A DNA stretch of 64,000 bases from positions 868,001 to 932,000 of the forward strand of contig BPGD01000001.1 in assembly GCA_026002855.1 (NCBI GenBank). The letters are read 5' to 3'. Position numbers and translations under genes: made by a program. This DNA is from Bryobacteraceae bacterium. GTDB taxonomy: Bacteria > Acidobacteriota > Terriglobia > Bryobacterales > Bryobacteraceae. Under the pieces are notes generated by a model. It saw only the letters and a list, made by a program, of their open reading frames with translations, was not told where the DNA came from and searched no databases. Positions 41,954 to 51,646 of the stretch are shown here, piece after piece. Positions within the stretch are counted from its first letter, which is position 1. The number at the start of each line of letters is the position of its first letter.

Positions 41954-42826
41954 TCAGGGCTGCGCGCCATCCGGCGGCGCCTCTGCGTCGGCCGCCGGTC
42001 TGCCTGGCTGAATGAGCTCCCAGGAGTCCCGGCGGAACTCGATGGTGCGCACCTGGCCGCGCGGCCCGAATGGCGCCATTTCCTTTCCGTTCCACTCCAC
42101 GCGGACGCCGCCGGCATTGCCGATCTTCACGCGCAGCACGTCGTCGCCGCCGAAGCCGCGGACCTCGCCCGGACGCATCAGATCGCCGAAGAGGTACTTC
42201 CTGCCCTGCCAGACGCCCACCCAGGTGAGTTCGCTGGCGCGGACGATGACGCGGACCGGCGAGCCCGCCACCGCTGCGACGGCGGAAGCGGGGGCCAGGG
42301 CCGTCTCCTGTGTCTCCTGCGGGGACTGAGCCGGAGCGACGGCACCCGTAGCGGGCATCGGAGATGGCTGAGCCGCTGCCGGCGCCTGTTGTTGCGCCGC
42401 GGCGGGAACGGCCTGCGACTGCTTCCACCGCTCCCATCCGATGTAGAGCCCGGTGCAGGCGGCCACCGTCAACAGGAGTCCGCCCGCGCGCACGGCCCAC
42501 CACACCGCCTCTTCGCGCCGGCTGCGCTTCGGCGTGGGCAGCGGCGGCACGTCGATATGACGTTCAGGCACCGTGTAGGGTCTGCCGGCTTCCTCGGCGA
42601 GGCTCCTTTCGATTTCCGCCTGGTAAACCTCCTCCGGAATGCCCAACAGGCGCGCATACTGGCGGAGAAAGCTGCGGTAGAAGAATCCGCCAGGCAGCGA
42701 AGCGATGTCGTCGCGCTCAATGGCCTCGAAGTACCGGGCGTGGATCCGTGTCTGCCGGGCAAGCTCGTCGATGCTCAGGCCGCGCTTTTCCCGTTCTTCG
42801 CGCAGCCGCTTGCCCAGCGTGGCCAT
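41954..42826 (-). CDS. rodZ: RodZ-like helix-turn-helix membrane protein
   Basis: 290 residues. A cytoplasmic helix-turn-helix (~1-75: LGKRLREEREKRGLSIDELARQTRIHARYFEAIERDD) precedes one transmembrane span (~112-130, AGGLLLTVAACTGLYIGW), an Ala/Pro/Gln-rich periplasmic linker and a C-terminal beta domain (DUF4115: LTWVGVWQGRKYLFGDLMRPGEVRGF). RodZ links MreB to the elongation machinery and sets rod shape. No mre genes are in the window. It is divergent from the GH2 gene. Confidence 0.85.
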   Translation of the reverse strand: MATLGKRLREEREKRGLSIDELARQTRIHARYFEAIERDDIASLPGGFFYRSFLRQYARLLGIPEEVYQAEIERSLAEEAGRPYTVPERHIDVPPLPTPKRSRREEAVWWAVRAGGLLLTVAACTGLYIGWERWKQSQAVPAAAQQQAPAAAQPSPMPATGAVAPAQSPQETQETALAPASAVAAVAGSPVRVIVRASELTWVGVWQGRKYLFGDLMRPGEVRGFGGDDVLRVKIGNAGGVRVEWNGKEMAPFGPRGQVRTIEFRRDSWELIQPGRPAADAEAPPDGAQP

Positions 42827-42901
42827 AACAGGTGGATGGAACTATCAAGCGTATGATACCGCACGCCTGCCACGAGCGCCGTGCCGCTGCGTCGCGGAAC
42901 G

Positions 42902-42907
42902 TAAAAT
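42902..42907 (+). promoter_or_regulatory. -10-like box of the GH2 gene, possible leaderless start
   Basis: TAAAAT ends 6 bases before the ATG at 42914. There is no ribosome-binding site between box and ATG. Confidence 0.45.
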
Positions 42908-42913
42908 ACAGAC

Positions 42914-44719
42914 ATGCGTCTCCTCTGCCTGGCCCTACTTTTTCCCATGCTGACGACGAACCTCGCGGCGCAGCCGGCGCCGCGCCCGGAACACCCGCAG
43001 CCGCAGTTCCAGCGGCCGGAGTGGCTCACGCTGAACGGCCCGTGGCAATTCGCCTTCGACGACCGGGACGAAGGGCTGGCCGCCGGCTGGCACCTCAGCG
43101 AGAAGCCGTTCACGCGGATCATCTCCGTCCCGTTTGCCTTCGAAAGCCGGCGGAGCGGCATCGGCGACACGTCGTTCCATCCCGTGGTCTGGTACCGGCG
43201 GCAGTTCGAGGTCCCGGCGGCCTGGAAAGGACGACGCGTGCTGCTGCATTTTGGCGCCGTGGACTACAAAGCCACCGTCTGGGTGAACGGGCTGACGGCG
43301 GGCGAGCACGAAGGGGGCAACACGCCCTTCCGGTTCGACATTACCGGCTTGCTGCGTCCGGGCGCGAATACCGTGGTGGTACGCGCCTGGGATCCGCCCG
43401 AGGACCGTTCCATTCCGCGCGGCAAGCAGTATTGGGAGCCGAAATCGCGCGGCATCTTCTACACGCGCACGTCGGGCATCTGGCAGAGCGTATGGATGGA
43501 GGCCGCGGGCGAGAGCTGGCTCGAATTTGTGCGGATTGCGCCCCGCCTCGACGGCACGGTGACCTTTCACGGCCGCGTGGCACGGCCGCAGCCGGGGCTT
43601 ACGCTGCGCGTCACCGTCCGCTCCGGCAACGAAACGGTGGCCGGCGGCGAGGGCGCTTTGACAGACGGCAAATATGTGGACGCCGCCGCCTTTGTGCGGA
43701 ATCCGCGGCTGTGGACGCTCGAGCGGCCGCATCTTTATGACGTGATTTTCGAGCTCCGCAAAGACGGAAAAACGATCGATACGGTAAATTCCTATTTCGG
43801 TTTCCGCGAAGTCGCGATCGAAAATGGCCGGTTTTGCCTGAACCACCGGCCGATTTATCTCAAATTCCTGCTCGACCAGGGCTACTGGCCGGAGAGCCTG
43901 CTGACGCCGCCCTCCGACGAGGCCATCCAGTACGACATCCGGATGGCGAAGGAAATGGGCTTCAACGGCGTGCGCAAGCACCAGAAAGTGGAGGACCCGC
44001 GCTTCCTCTATTGGGCGGACAGAATGGGTTTTCTGGTCAGCGGCGAGATGGCCAATGCCTATCTCTACGATGAGCAGTACGTGTTGCGCTTCCTGCGCGA
44101 GTGGACCGAAGCAGTGGAGCGCGACATCAACCACCCGTCGCTGGTGATCTGGGCGCCCCTGAATGAGAGCTGGGGCGTGCCCGACCTGCGCGATCCCCGG
44201 CAGCAGGCGCACCTGCGGACGCTCTATCACCTCACCAAATCGCTCGATCCCTCGCGTCTGGTGATCGACAACGAAGGCTGGGAGCACGTCGACACGACCG
44301 ACCTCTATGCGGTGCACGACTATTCGGCCAACTACGAGGCCCTGTACGGCCGCTGGGCGAAGGTCGAGCCGAAGGCCGGCTCGGCGCTGCCGCCCAACGG
44401 CCGCCCCTATGTCGCGGCCGGCCATGTCTACAATGGCGCGCCGCTGTACCTGAGTGAGTTCGGCGGCATCGCCTACATCCCGCCGGAAGCGAAGACGCCG
44501 GAGGGCTCGTGGGGCTATGCAGGTGTTGAAAAAACTCCGGAAGACGCGCTGAAGCGGCTGGCCGGCCTGTATGACGCCATTGCGAAGCTCCCCTTCATCG
44601 GCATCTGCTACACGCAGATCACGGACGTCGAGCAGGAAGTGAACGGGCTGATGACCTACGACCGCAAGCCCAAGTTCGACCCGAAGGCGATCAAGGCGCT
44701 CAACGACCGTCTGCGCTGA
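42914..44719 (+). CDS. glycoside hydrolase family 2 (beta-galactosidase-like)
   Basis: 601 residues, exported (signal peptide to ~20, cleavage near NLAAQ). Three-part GH2 plan: sugar-binding jelly roll (~30-170), immunoglobulin-like sandwich (~175-290) and TIM barrel. The acid/base Glu is in WAPLNESWG (~418) and the nucleophile in YLSEFGG (~514). Known activities include beta-galactosidase, mannosidase and glucuronidase; the sequence does not decide. It is shorter than LacZ and lacks its extra C-terminal domains. It is likely a periplasmic enzyme for plant or microbial glycans. Confidence 0.9.
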   Translation: MRLLCLALLFPMLTTNLAAQPAPRPEHPQPQFQRPEWLTLNGPWQFAFDDRDEGLAAGWHLSEKPFTRIISVPFAFESRRSGIGDTSFHPVVWYRRQFEVPAAWKGRRVLLHFGAVDYKATVWVNGLTAGEHEGGNTPFRFDITGLLRPGANTVVVRAWDPPEDRSIPRGKQYWEPKSRGIFYTRTSGIWQSVWMEAAGESWLEFVRIAPRLDGTVTFHGRVARPQPGLTLRVTVRSGNETVAGGEGALTDGKYVDAAAFVRNPRLWTLERPHLYDVIFELRKDGKTIDTVNSYFGFREVAIENGRFCLNHRPIYLKFLLDQGYWPESLLTPPSDEAIQYDIRMAKEMGFNGVRKHQKVEDPRFLYWADRMGFLVSGEMANAYLYDEQYVLRFLREWTEAVERDINHPSLVIWAPLNESWGVPDLRDPRQQAHLRTLYHLTKSLDPSRLVIDNEGWEHVDTTDLYAVHDYSANYEALYGRWAKVEPKAGSALPPNGRPYVAAGHVYNGAPLYLSEFGGIAYIPPEAKTPEGSWGYAGVEKTPEDALKRLAGLYDAIAKLPFIGICYTQITDVEQEVNGLMTYDRKPKFDPKAIKALNDRLR

Positions 44720-44748
44720 GGCGCCCCGCCCTCGGCGCGGAAATTCGC

Positions 44749-44775
44749 GGAACCCGGGCGGTGCTGGTTCGTAAG
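44749..44775 (+). promoter_or_regulatory. ECF-type promoter candidate, autoregulatory
   Basis: GGAACC (44749-44754), a 15-base spacer, then CGTAAG (44770-44775), 9 bases before the sigma-factor ATG. GGAAC / CGT-type elements at this spacing are the usual signature of ECF sigma promoters, so the operon may drive itself. Confidence 0.5.
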
Positions 44776-44784
44776 AGCTGACAG

Positions 44785-45297
44785 ATGGACGCAACGCCCG
44801 ACTTTGCCGAGATCGTCCGCGAGTATCAGGGCATGGTCTACAGCCTGGCCTGGCATGCGCTGCGGGACCGGGCGGCGGCGGAAGACATCACGCAGGACGT
44901 CTTCCTGGCGCTGCACGAGAACCTGGGCCGGCTTGAGGGCCGGGAACACATCCGCCACTGGCTGGCGCGGGTAACCAGCCATCGCTGCATCGACGAGATC
45001 CGCCGCCGCGGTTACCGCCGCGGACCGTCGCTGGAAGAAGTGCCCGAGCCGGGCATGGACGGCAACGGCCAGGACCCGCTGCTGCGCAGCCGCCTGCGGC
45101 AGATGGTGGCCTCGCTGCCCGCGCCGGCGCGAATGATGATTCTGCTGCGGTATCAGGAGGAAATGGAGCTGGCCGAAATTGCCAGAGTCCTGGAGATTCC
45201 GGTGCAGACGGTGAAGAGCCGCCTGCACCGGGCGCTGAATCTGCTGCGGGCAAAGATGGCGCGGCGCCGGCCGGCGCCGAGGGAGGCAGCCAGATGA
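44785..45297 (+). CDS. ECF RNA polymerase sigma factor
   Basis: 170 residues. Region 2 (REYQGMVYSLAWHALRDRAAAEDITQDVFLALHENL) with the RHWLARVTSHRCIDEIRRR end is followed by region 4 (SLPAPARMMILLRYQEEMELAEIARVLEIPVQTVKSRLHRALNLLRAKM). No regions 1 or 3, as in ECF (group 4) sigma factors. It is overlapped by ATGA with a single-span protein that looks like its anti-sigma factor, and a DUF4252 protein follows. The regulon signal is unknown. Confidence 0.93.
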   Translation: MDATPDFAEIVREYQGMVYSLAWHALRDRAAAEDITQDVFLALHENLGRLEGREHIRHWLARVTSHRCIDEIRRRGYRRGPSLEEVPEPGMDGNGQDPLLRSRLRQMVASLPAPARMMILLRYQEEMELAEIARVLEIPVQTVKSRLHRALNLLRAKMARRRPAPREAAR

Positions 45298-45641
45298 GCG
45301 GGATGGAGCAATTTGAACAGCAGTTGCGGGAAACGTTTCGCCGCGTGGACCCGCCGGCAGGGCTTGAGCAGAAGATCCTCCGGCGCCTCCGGCCGAGGGC
45401 GGCCCGGCCGTGGCCCGCATGGGCGTCCGTGGCGGCGGGGCTGCTCATCGCCGTGGGCGGATCGCTCGGCTGGATGCGGTGGCAGGAACAACGGTTGCGC
45501 GCACGGCAGGCCGAGCAGGTCCGCCAGCAGCTCGAGGTCACCCTCCGGGTGACCGCGCGGACGCTTGCCAGGACAGAAGGGCGGCTGAAGTCCATCGGCG
45601 TGCAACAGATCCAGTTACAGGAGGCATCATGGCAAGACTGA
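45294..45641 (+). CDS. single-span membrane protein, likely anti-sigma factor
   Basis: 115 residues. A cytoplasmic acidic/basic N-terminus (~1-38: FEQQLRETFRRVDPPAGLEQKILRRLRP) leads into one membrane span (~42-60, WASVAAGLLIAVGGSLGW) and a helical Gln/Arg-rich C-terminal coil. No zinc HxxxCxxC motif is present. The assignment as anti-sigma factor rests on topology and on the ATGA overlap with the sigma gene. Its 3' end overlaps the DUF4252 gene by 13 bases. Confidence 0.7.
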   Translation: MSGMEQFEQQLRETFRRVDPPAGLEQKILRRLRPRAARPWPAWASVAAGLLIAVGGSLGWMRWQEQRLRARQAEQVRQQLEVTLRVTARTLARTEGRLKSIGVQQIQLQEASWQD

Positions 45642-46186
45642 CCGTTCTGGCGGCGGCATTGCTGCCGCTCTATGCACAGCAGATCGACTACAGCCTCTTC
45701 GACCGGCTGGCGGAGAAAGCGAAAGAATCCGCCATCGTCAACCTGGGGCCGGAACAACTCTCGCTTCTGGCCGGCATGCAGAAGCAGGAGGGCAAGGACC
45801 TGGCAGAGCTGGCGAAAACGCTCAAGGGGATCATGGTGCGGAACTTTGAATTCGACGCGCCGGGCCAGTACGACCTGGCGCAGGTCCGCGCCCTCGGCGA
45901 AAAGATCAAGAGCGGCGGAAGCTGGAGCCCGATTGTCAGCGTGCGGGAAAAAGGCGAGTTCACCGAGATCCTCATCCGCAAAGGCGCCGACGGCAAGGCC
46001 GACGGGCTGTTGATCATCGCCGCAGAGCCGAAGGAGCTGACGTTCGTGCACATCGATGGCATCGGCGACCTGGCAGCGCTGGCCAGGCTGGGCGGGCTGG
46101 CCGGGATTCCGGAGGTGGCCGGCAGCCTGCCTGGCGGGCAAAAGGCCGCGCCGAAAAAAGCCCCAGAATCCAGGAAAGAAGAGTAG
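45629..46186 (+). CDS. DUF4252 secreted protein
   Basis: About 185 residues with a signal peptide (MARLTVLAAALLPLYAQ). The segment FDRLAEKAKESAIVNLGPEQLSLLAGM, then LAKTLKGIMVRNFEFDAPGQYD, WSPIVSVREKGEFTEILIRK and GLLIIAAEPKELTFVHIDG, matches the DUF4252 pattern. Such proteins are often encoded with ECF sigma factors; function unknown. GGAGG lies just before the ATG at 45629, which sits inside the preceding gene, so the three genes form one coupled operon. Confidence 0.82.
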   Translation: MARLTVLAAALLPLYAQQIDYSLFDRLAEKAKESAIVNLGPEQLSLLAGMQKQEGKDLAELAKTLKGIMVRNFEFDAPGQYDLAQVRALGEKIKSGGSWSPIVSVREKGEFTEILIRKGADGKADGLLIIAAEPKELTFVHIDGIGDLAALARLGGLAGIPEVAGSLPGGQKAAPKKAPESRKEE

Positions 46187-46316
46187 GCAGTCGCGATCCA
46201 TGAACGCTCCGGAGCCCTGCGCGGCGCTGAAGCGGAGGGCCTTCCGGGGCGCATGGCGTCCGGCGGCGACCGGATCGTCCGCGCCTCGCCACGCCGGGTT
46301 CTATCCTGCCCGTGAG

Positions 46317-46322
46317 TACAAT
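46317..46322 (+). promoter_or_regulatory. -10-like box, possible leaderless start
   Basis: TACAAT ends 7 bases before the ATG at 46330. This position argues for ATG 46330 over the GTG at 46312, which would lie upstream of the box. Confidence 0.45.
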
Positions 46323-46329
46323 CAGGGGC

Positions 46330-48267
46330 ATGGTACGTAGCCTGTGCTGGCTGGTTCTCGTTGCGCTGACGCTTGCGCCGGCGCCAGCGCGCGTGGTACG
46401 CATTGAGGTGCTCGCACGCAGTCCGGTGCTGGGCGGGAAGGCTTTCGGCGCCGGTCCCTATGAGCGTGTCGTTGCAAGGGCCTATTTTGTACTGGATCCC
46501 GGGCGGGCGGAGAACCAGCGGCTGGTGGATCTGGGCCTCGCGCCCAAGAACCCGCAGGGGCTGGTCGAATTCTCCGCCGACCTGTATCTTTTGCAGCCCG
46601 CCGAGCCGGCGCGCTCGAATGGCACGTTGCTCGTCGAAATCCCGAACCGCGGCGGCAAGGCGATGCTGGCCCGCTTCTGCTACGCCCGCGGCTCGCTCGA
46701 TCCGCACAGCGCGGAGGAGTTCGGCGACGGCTGGCTGCTCGACCAGGGCTACACGCTGGCCTGGATCGGCTGGCAATGGGACGTGCCAGCCGGCGATCCG
46801 CGCCTCCTGCGGGCTCATGTCCCGGTGATCCACGGCGTCGAAGGCGTGGTTCGCGCGGAGTTTCTTCCCGAGCAGCGCAGCACGCGCATGCCACTGGCCG
46901 ATCGCAACCACATCGCGTATCGGGCGCTGGAGAGACCGGCCGTGCTGACCGTTCGCGATTCGGTGACCGGCCGCCGCACGCGGATCCCCGAGTCACAATG
47001 GAAGTTCACCGCGGACCGCACGGCCATCGAAATGAGCGTCGGGTTTGAGCCGGGGCGGCTCTATGAGCTGGTTTACACGGCCGCCGATCCGAAGCTTTCC
47101 AGCGCCGGACTGGCCGCCGTGCGCGACCTGGTGGCCTGGTTGAAGCATCCGCCAGAGCAGGGCGCTTTCCCGAAGCCGTCGCCGCGAGTGACGCGGGCCA
47201 TCGGCTTCGGCATCTCGCAGAGCGGGCGGTTTTTGCGGTCCTTTCTGTATGAAGGGATGAACGGGGATGAAGACGGACGGATCGTCTTCGACGGCGTCTG
47301 GGCCGATGTGGCCGGAGCGGGCCGCGTGTTCCTCAACCACCGCTTCGCGCAGCCATCGCGCGACGGCTGGGCCTGGTGGAACACGCTGTACCCCACGGAT
47401 CTGTTTCCGTTCTCGGACACGCCCCAACCTTCGCCCTCCGGAAGCGGGGAGGAAGGGCTGCTCAGCCGGTTGCGGCCGGAGCACATCCCCCGGCTCGTGC
47501 TCACGAACGGCAGTTGGGAATACTGGAACCGCTGCGCCGCGCTGGTTCACACCGACGTCCGCGGCAGAATGGACGTGCCGCTGCACCCGAACACGCGGCT
47601 GTATGTGCTCTCCGGTTCCCAGCACGGCCCGGGTCGGCTGCCCGCACAGGACGCACTGCTTCAGTACCCTTCCAATCCGAACGACACGCGGCCGTTCTTT
47701 CGGGCGATCCTCGCGGCGCTCCACGCGTGGGTGAAAGACGGCGTGGCGCCACCGCCGTCGCAGTACCCGGCGATCACCGAAGGTCAACTCGTCGAGCGCG
47801 AGCGGATCCGCTGGCCGAAAATGTTGCGCGCGCCGCTGCCCCGCCATCCGAAGCAGGCGTTTGACCTGAATTTCGGCGGCGAGTTCCCCTTGAGGGGCGT
47901 CATCACGGTGGAACCGCCACGGATTGTTCGGAAGTTCCCGGTGCTGCTGCCGCAGGTGGACGAGGACGGTATCGACCTGGGCGGCATCCGGCTGCCGGCA
48001 GTCGCCGTGCCGCTGGGGACGTTCACCGGATGGAACCTGCGACATCCGCAGACCGGCGCCCCGGAGCAGATTGGCGGCACGGCAGGATCGTTTTTCGCAT
48101 TCGATGCATCCGAAATCCTGCGGCGGTATCGGAACAGAGAGGAGTACCTGCGGCGCGTGGATGCGGCCGCAGGAGAGCTGGTCCGCCAACGCTTCCTGCT
48201 GGAGGCCGACCGCCGCCACGTGCTGCGCCATGCGGGCGAGCTCTGGGACACGGTGATGAAACGCTAG
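46330..48267 (+). CDS. alpha/beta hydrolase domain-containing secreted protein
   Basis: About 645 residues with a signal peptide (MVRSLCWLVLVALTLAPAPA). It belongs to a large alpha/beta-hydrolase-like family whose nucleophile here would be in GFGISQSGRFLRSF (~290), followed by FDGVWADVAGAGRVFLNHRFAQPSRDG. The closing region TFTGWNLRHPQTGAP...FAFDASEILRRYRNREEYL is typical of this family. Substrate unknown; esters or peptides are possible. ATG 46330 is preferred to GTG 46312 on signal-peptide quality and the upstream TACAAT box. The Mrp gene follows after 9 bases. Confidence 0.8.
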   Translation: MVRSLCWLVLVALTLAPAPARVVRIEVLARSPVLGGKAFGAGPYERVVARAYFVLDPGRAENQRLVDLGLAPKNPQGLVEFSADLYLLQPAEPARSNGTLLVEIPNRGGKAMLARFCYARGSLDPHSAEEFGDGWLLDQGYTLAWIGWQWDVPAGDPRLLRAHVPVIHGVEGVVRAEFLPEQRSTRMPLADRNHIAYRALERPAVLTVRDSVTGRRTRIPESQWKFTADRTAIEMSVGFEPGRLYELVYTAADPKLSSAGLAAVRDLVAWLKHPPEQGAFPKPSPRVTRAIGFGISQSGRFLRSFLYEGMNGDEDGRIVFDGVWADVAGAGRVFLNHRFAQPSRDGWAWWNTLYPTDLFPFSDTPQPSPSGSGEEGLLSRLRPEHIPRLVLTNGSWEYWNRCAALVHTDVRGRMDVPLHPNTRLYVLSGSQHGPGRLPAQDALLQYPSNPNDTRPFFRAILAALHAWVKDGVAPPPSQYPAITEGQLVERERIRWPKMLRAPLPRHPKQAFDLNFGGEFPLRGVITVEPPRIVRKFPVLLPQVDEDGIDLGGIRLPAVAVPLGTFTGWNLRHPQTGAPEQIGGTAGSFFAFDASEILRRYRNREEYLRRVDAAAGELVRQRFLLEADRRHVLRHAGELWDTVMKR

Positions 48268-48270
48268 ACT
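48265..48270 (+). promoter_or_regulatory. -10-like box of the Mrp gene, possible leaderless start
   Basis: TAGACT overlaps the preceding gene's stop codon and ends 6 bases before the ATG at 48277. Confidence 0.35.
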
Positions 48271-48276
48271 GGACGT

Positions 48277-49107
48277 ATGGGCGCACCTCCACACGCAGAA
48301 CCGCCAAGGCAGCCGATTGAAGGCGTCAGGAACCTGATCGCGATCGGGTCCGGCAAGGGCGGGGTGGGCAAGACGACCGTGGCCGTCAACCTGGCGATCG
48401 CGCTGGCGAAGCTGGGCCAGAAGACGGGCCTGCTGGACGCCGATGTGTACGGGCCGAACGTGCCGTTGATGATGGGTATCTGCGAGGCGCCTTACGCGAT
48501 CGGGAACCGCATTCAGCCGCTCGAGCAGCACGGCATCCGGCTGATGTCGATGGGCTTCCTCAACCCCGGAGACAAACCGCTCATCTGGCGCGGCCCGATG
48601 CTGCATAGCGTGATGCAATCCTTTATCCGCCAGGTGGACTGGGGCGAACTGGACTACCTGCTGGTGGATCTGCCTCCGGGCACGGGCGACGTGGCGCTGA
48701 GCCTCATTCAGACAGTGCCGATCACCGGAGCGATTGTCGTGTCAACGCCTTCCGAGGTGGCGCTGGAAGACGGGCGCAAGGCGGTGCTGATGTTCCAGCA
48801 GGTGAGGGTGGAGCTGCTGGGTATCATCGAGAACATGAGCTATCTGCAGGTCCCGGAGACGGGCCAGAAGCTCGACGTCTTCGGGCAGGGCGGCGGACGG
48901 CGGACAGCCGAAGCGATGGGCGTGCCATTTCTGGGCGAGCTCCCGCTGAATCCGCAGGTGCGCCTGGGCGGAGACACCGGCCGGCCAGTGGCGCTGGCGG
49001 GACCCGAGGATCCGCATGCGGCGCCATTTTATGAGATCGCCCGGCGCGTGATGGAGCGGGTGGAGTCGCTTGAGCGGAAATCGCCAAAGATGACCATCGA
49101 GGACTGA
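48277..49107 (+). CDS. Mrp/NBP35 family P-loop ATPase
   Basis: 276 residues. The deviant Walker A is GSGKGGVGKTT near residue 26, with LLDADVYGPNVPLMMG, DYLLVDLPPGTGDV and VSTPSEVALEDGRKAVLMF following. Mrp/ApbC proteins carry and transfer Fe-S clusters. Two usual parts are missing: the N-terminal MIP18-like domain, and the CxxC that normally follows the ENMSY segment. Here that segment reads ENMSYLQVPETG; the only visible Cys is in GICEAP. Cluster binding through CxxC is therefore unlikely. It may be a diverged ATPase with another role. Confidence 0.85.
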   Translation: MGAPPHAEPPRQPIEGVRNLIAIGSGKGGVGKTTVAVNLAIALAKLGQKTGLLDADVYGPNVPLMMGICEAPYAIGNRIQPLEQHGIRLMSMGFLNPGDKPLIWRGPMLHSVMQSFIRQVDWGELDYLLVDLPPGTGDVALSLIQTVPITGAIVVSTPSEVALEDGRKAVLMFQQVRVELLGIIENMSYLQVPETGQKLDVFGQGGGRRTAEAMGVPFLGELPLNPQVRLGGDTGRPVALAGPEDPHAAPFYEIARRVMERVESLERKSPKMTIED

Positions 49108-49126
49108 AACGGCGAGAAACTGAGGG

Positions 49127-49144
49127 CAGGACGGTTTCGTCCTG
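49127..49144 (+). other. hairpin immediately upstream of an outer-membrane protein RBS
   Basis: CAGGACG-GTTT-CGTCCTG, a perfect 7-bp stem. It ends at the first base of GAGGGA, the probable ribosome-binding site of the gene at 49153. No T-run follows. Confidence 0.5.
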
Positions 49145-49152
49145 AGGGACGT

Positions 49153-49797
49153 ATGCGGCGCGCGCTGATTTTTCTTTCCGCACTGACTCTAGTCATGCCG
49201 GGCGCTTCGGGGCAGTGGGGCAAGGGGTGGCACCCCCGCCATCACATTTACACGGGACTCGGTTTCGCCGTGCCCGGCATGGATCTGACCACGTTTTACC
49301 AGAGCGCCTTTCTCTGGAATTTCGGCTATGGGTACCGTCCGCTGAAATATTTCCAGATCGACCTCGGATATGAGGGCGCCTACAATGCGGCGCGGGTGAA
49401 AGATTACATCTACAACCCGGCGGCAGGCTACCTTCGAATTCGCGATTTCCAGACGTATCTGCCGCTGGGCGCGCGCGTGGTTGCACCGCTGGCCGGGGGC
49501 CGTGTCGAGCTGTACGGGGGCGGCGGCGGGTCGTACGTGAGGACGGCGGAGAGTCTTCGCCAGCCAAGCCAGTGGGTGCGGTTCGAATGTCCCGACTGCG
49601 TGTCCCGCGATGGGTGGGGCTACTTTGCGCTGCTGGGGACGGGCATCGCGCTGAACACGTCGCAGTCGGTGCGGCTGACGGTGACGACGCGAGTCTACCG
49701 GGCCGAGACATCGGGGCCGCCCATCGGAACGAACCCGGCCATTTTCACGCGCGAGCGCTGGGTGAACACCACGTTCGGCTTCGCCTTCAGCTTCTGA
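49153..49797 (+). CDS. outer-membrane beta-barrel protein
   Basis: 214 residues: signal peptide (MRRALIFLSALTLVMPGASG), then alternating aromatic strands (YTGLGFAVPGMDL, FLWNFGYGYRPLKYFQIDLGYEGAY, RVVAPLAGGRVELYGGGGGSYV, SVRLTVTTRVYRA) and a terminal Phe in WVNTTFGFAFSF, the usual barrel-assembly signal. One Cys pair (ECPDC) lies in a loop. About eight strands are likely. Ligand or role unknown. Confidence 0.78.
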   Translation: MRRALIFLSALTLVMPGASGQWGKGWHPRHHIYTGLGFAVPGMDLTTFYQSAFLWNFGYGYRPLKYFQIDLGYEGAYNAARVKDYIYNPAAGYLRIRDFQTYLPLGARVVAPLAGGRVELYGGGGGSYVRTAESLRQPSQWVRFECPDCVSRDGWGYFALLGTGIALNTSQSVRLTVTTRVYRAETSGPPIGTNPAIFTRERWVNTTFGFAFSF

Positions 49798-49941
49798 CGC
49801 CAGCAGCATCGGGCGGCGCTGTGGATGGCCGGCATCACCCGTAGCAGACGTGTTTTTCGCCGACGGCAGAGGCCGTTTCCGCGACGGGGATCAGGCTGCT
49901 GGGGGGATTCGCCGCGCCTTCCAGTGGGCGGCAGAACAGAA

Positions 49942-49976
49942 GGCGGCCGCCAGCCCCACGGGGCCGGGCGGCCGCC
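49942..49976 (-). terminator. large GC hairpin between convergent genes
   Basis: Two copies of the palindrome GGCGGCCGCC (49942-49951 and 49967-49976) pair with each other, with CCCC/GGGG pairing inside. Read on the gltA strand, a TTCTGTTCT tract follows, so it probably ends gltA transcription and blocks read-through from the opposing gene. Confidence 0.6.
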
Positions 49977-49998
49977 AGCAGTAGAATGAACGTCCCTG

Positions 49999-51309
<1,311 letters not shown>

Positions 51310-51393
51310 GACTGCAGCTCCAGCATGAACCGGTTGTGCCGGCCGCCCGGCGCCCTCGGCGCGCCGGGGCAGCCGGCGAGCCCTTGCCTGCCA

Positions 51394-51409
51394 CCCACCG
51401 GTCGGTGGG
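51394..51409. other. palindrome in the gltA-icd divergent region
   Basis: CCCACCG-GT-CGGTGGG, 7-bp arms. It lies in the 286-base space between gltA and the icd leader and could be a shared operator. Elsewhere in this space a TATACT box (51519-51524) faces icd. Confidence 0.45.
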
Positions 51410-51595
51410 CAGCGAACACGTCGGACCGCCGGGGATCGCAAGCCCCAAATTCCGTGTATCACCGTACGGCGCCGGACGCAAGGCCCAGGCAGATGATTAG
51501 ATCCGATTCTCCGGGAGATATACTGCAAGAAGCCGGCGGCCAGGCTGGGCAAATTCCCGGAGGCTGCCGGCGATACCAGCAAGAGGTGAATCAGA

Positions 51596-51646
51596 ATGGA
51601 ATCCTATAAATGGTATTCCGGTGCCCGCAGAGGGGCAGCCCATTGA
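51596..51646 (+). CDS. short ORF overlapping the icd start; probably the displaced N-terminus of icd
   Basis: ATG at 51596 follows AGAGGTGA by a normal spacing and reads [16 protein letters not shown] before TGA at 51646. If one G of the GG at 51620-51621 is skipped, it reads MESYKWYS then [10 protein letters not shown], which is what icd N-termini look like (E. coli icd begins MES...VPAQG). So it is either icd's true start after a one-base insertion or sequencing error, or a leader peptide. Confidence 0.55.
   Translation: MESYKWYSGARRGAAH

Noticed and set aside
49575-49600. GGTTCGAAT resembling a tRNA T-loop
   Set aside because: It is inside the outer-membrane protein gene and no cloverleaf forms around it.
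51310-51582. N-terminal extension of citrate synthase
   Set aside because: No family sequence; the ATG at 51309 matches the normal N-terminus.
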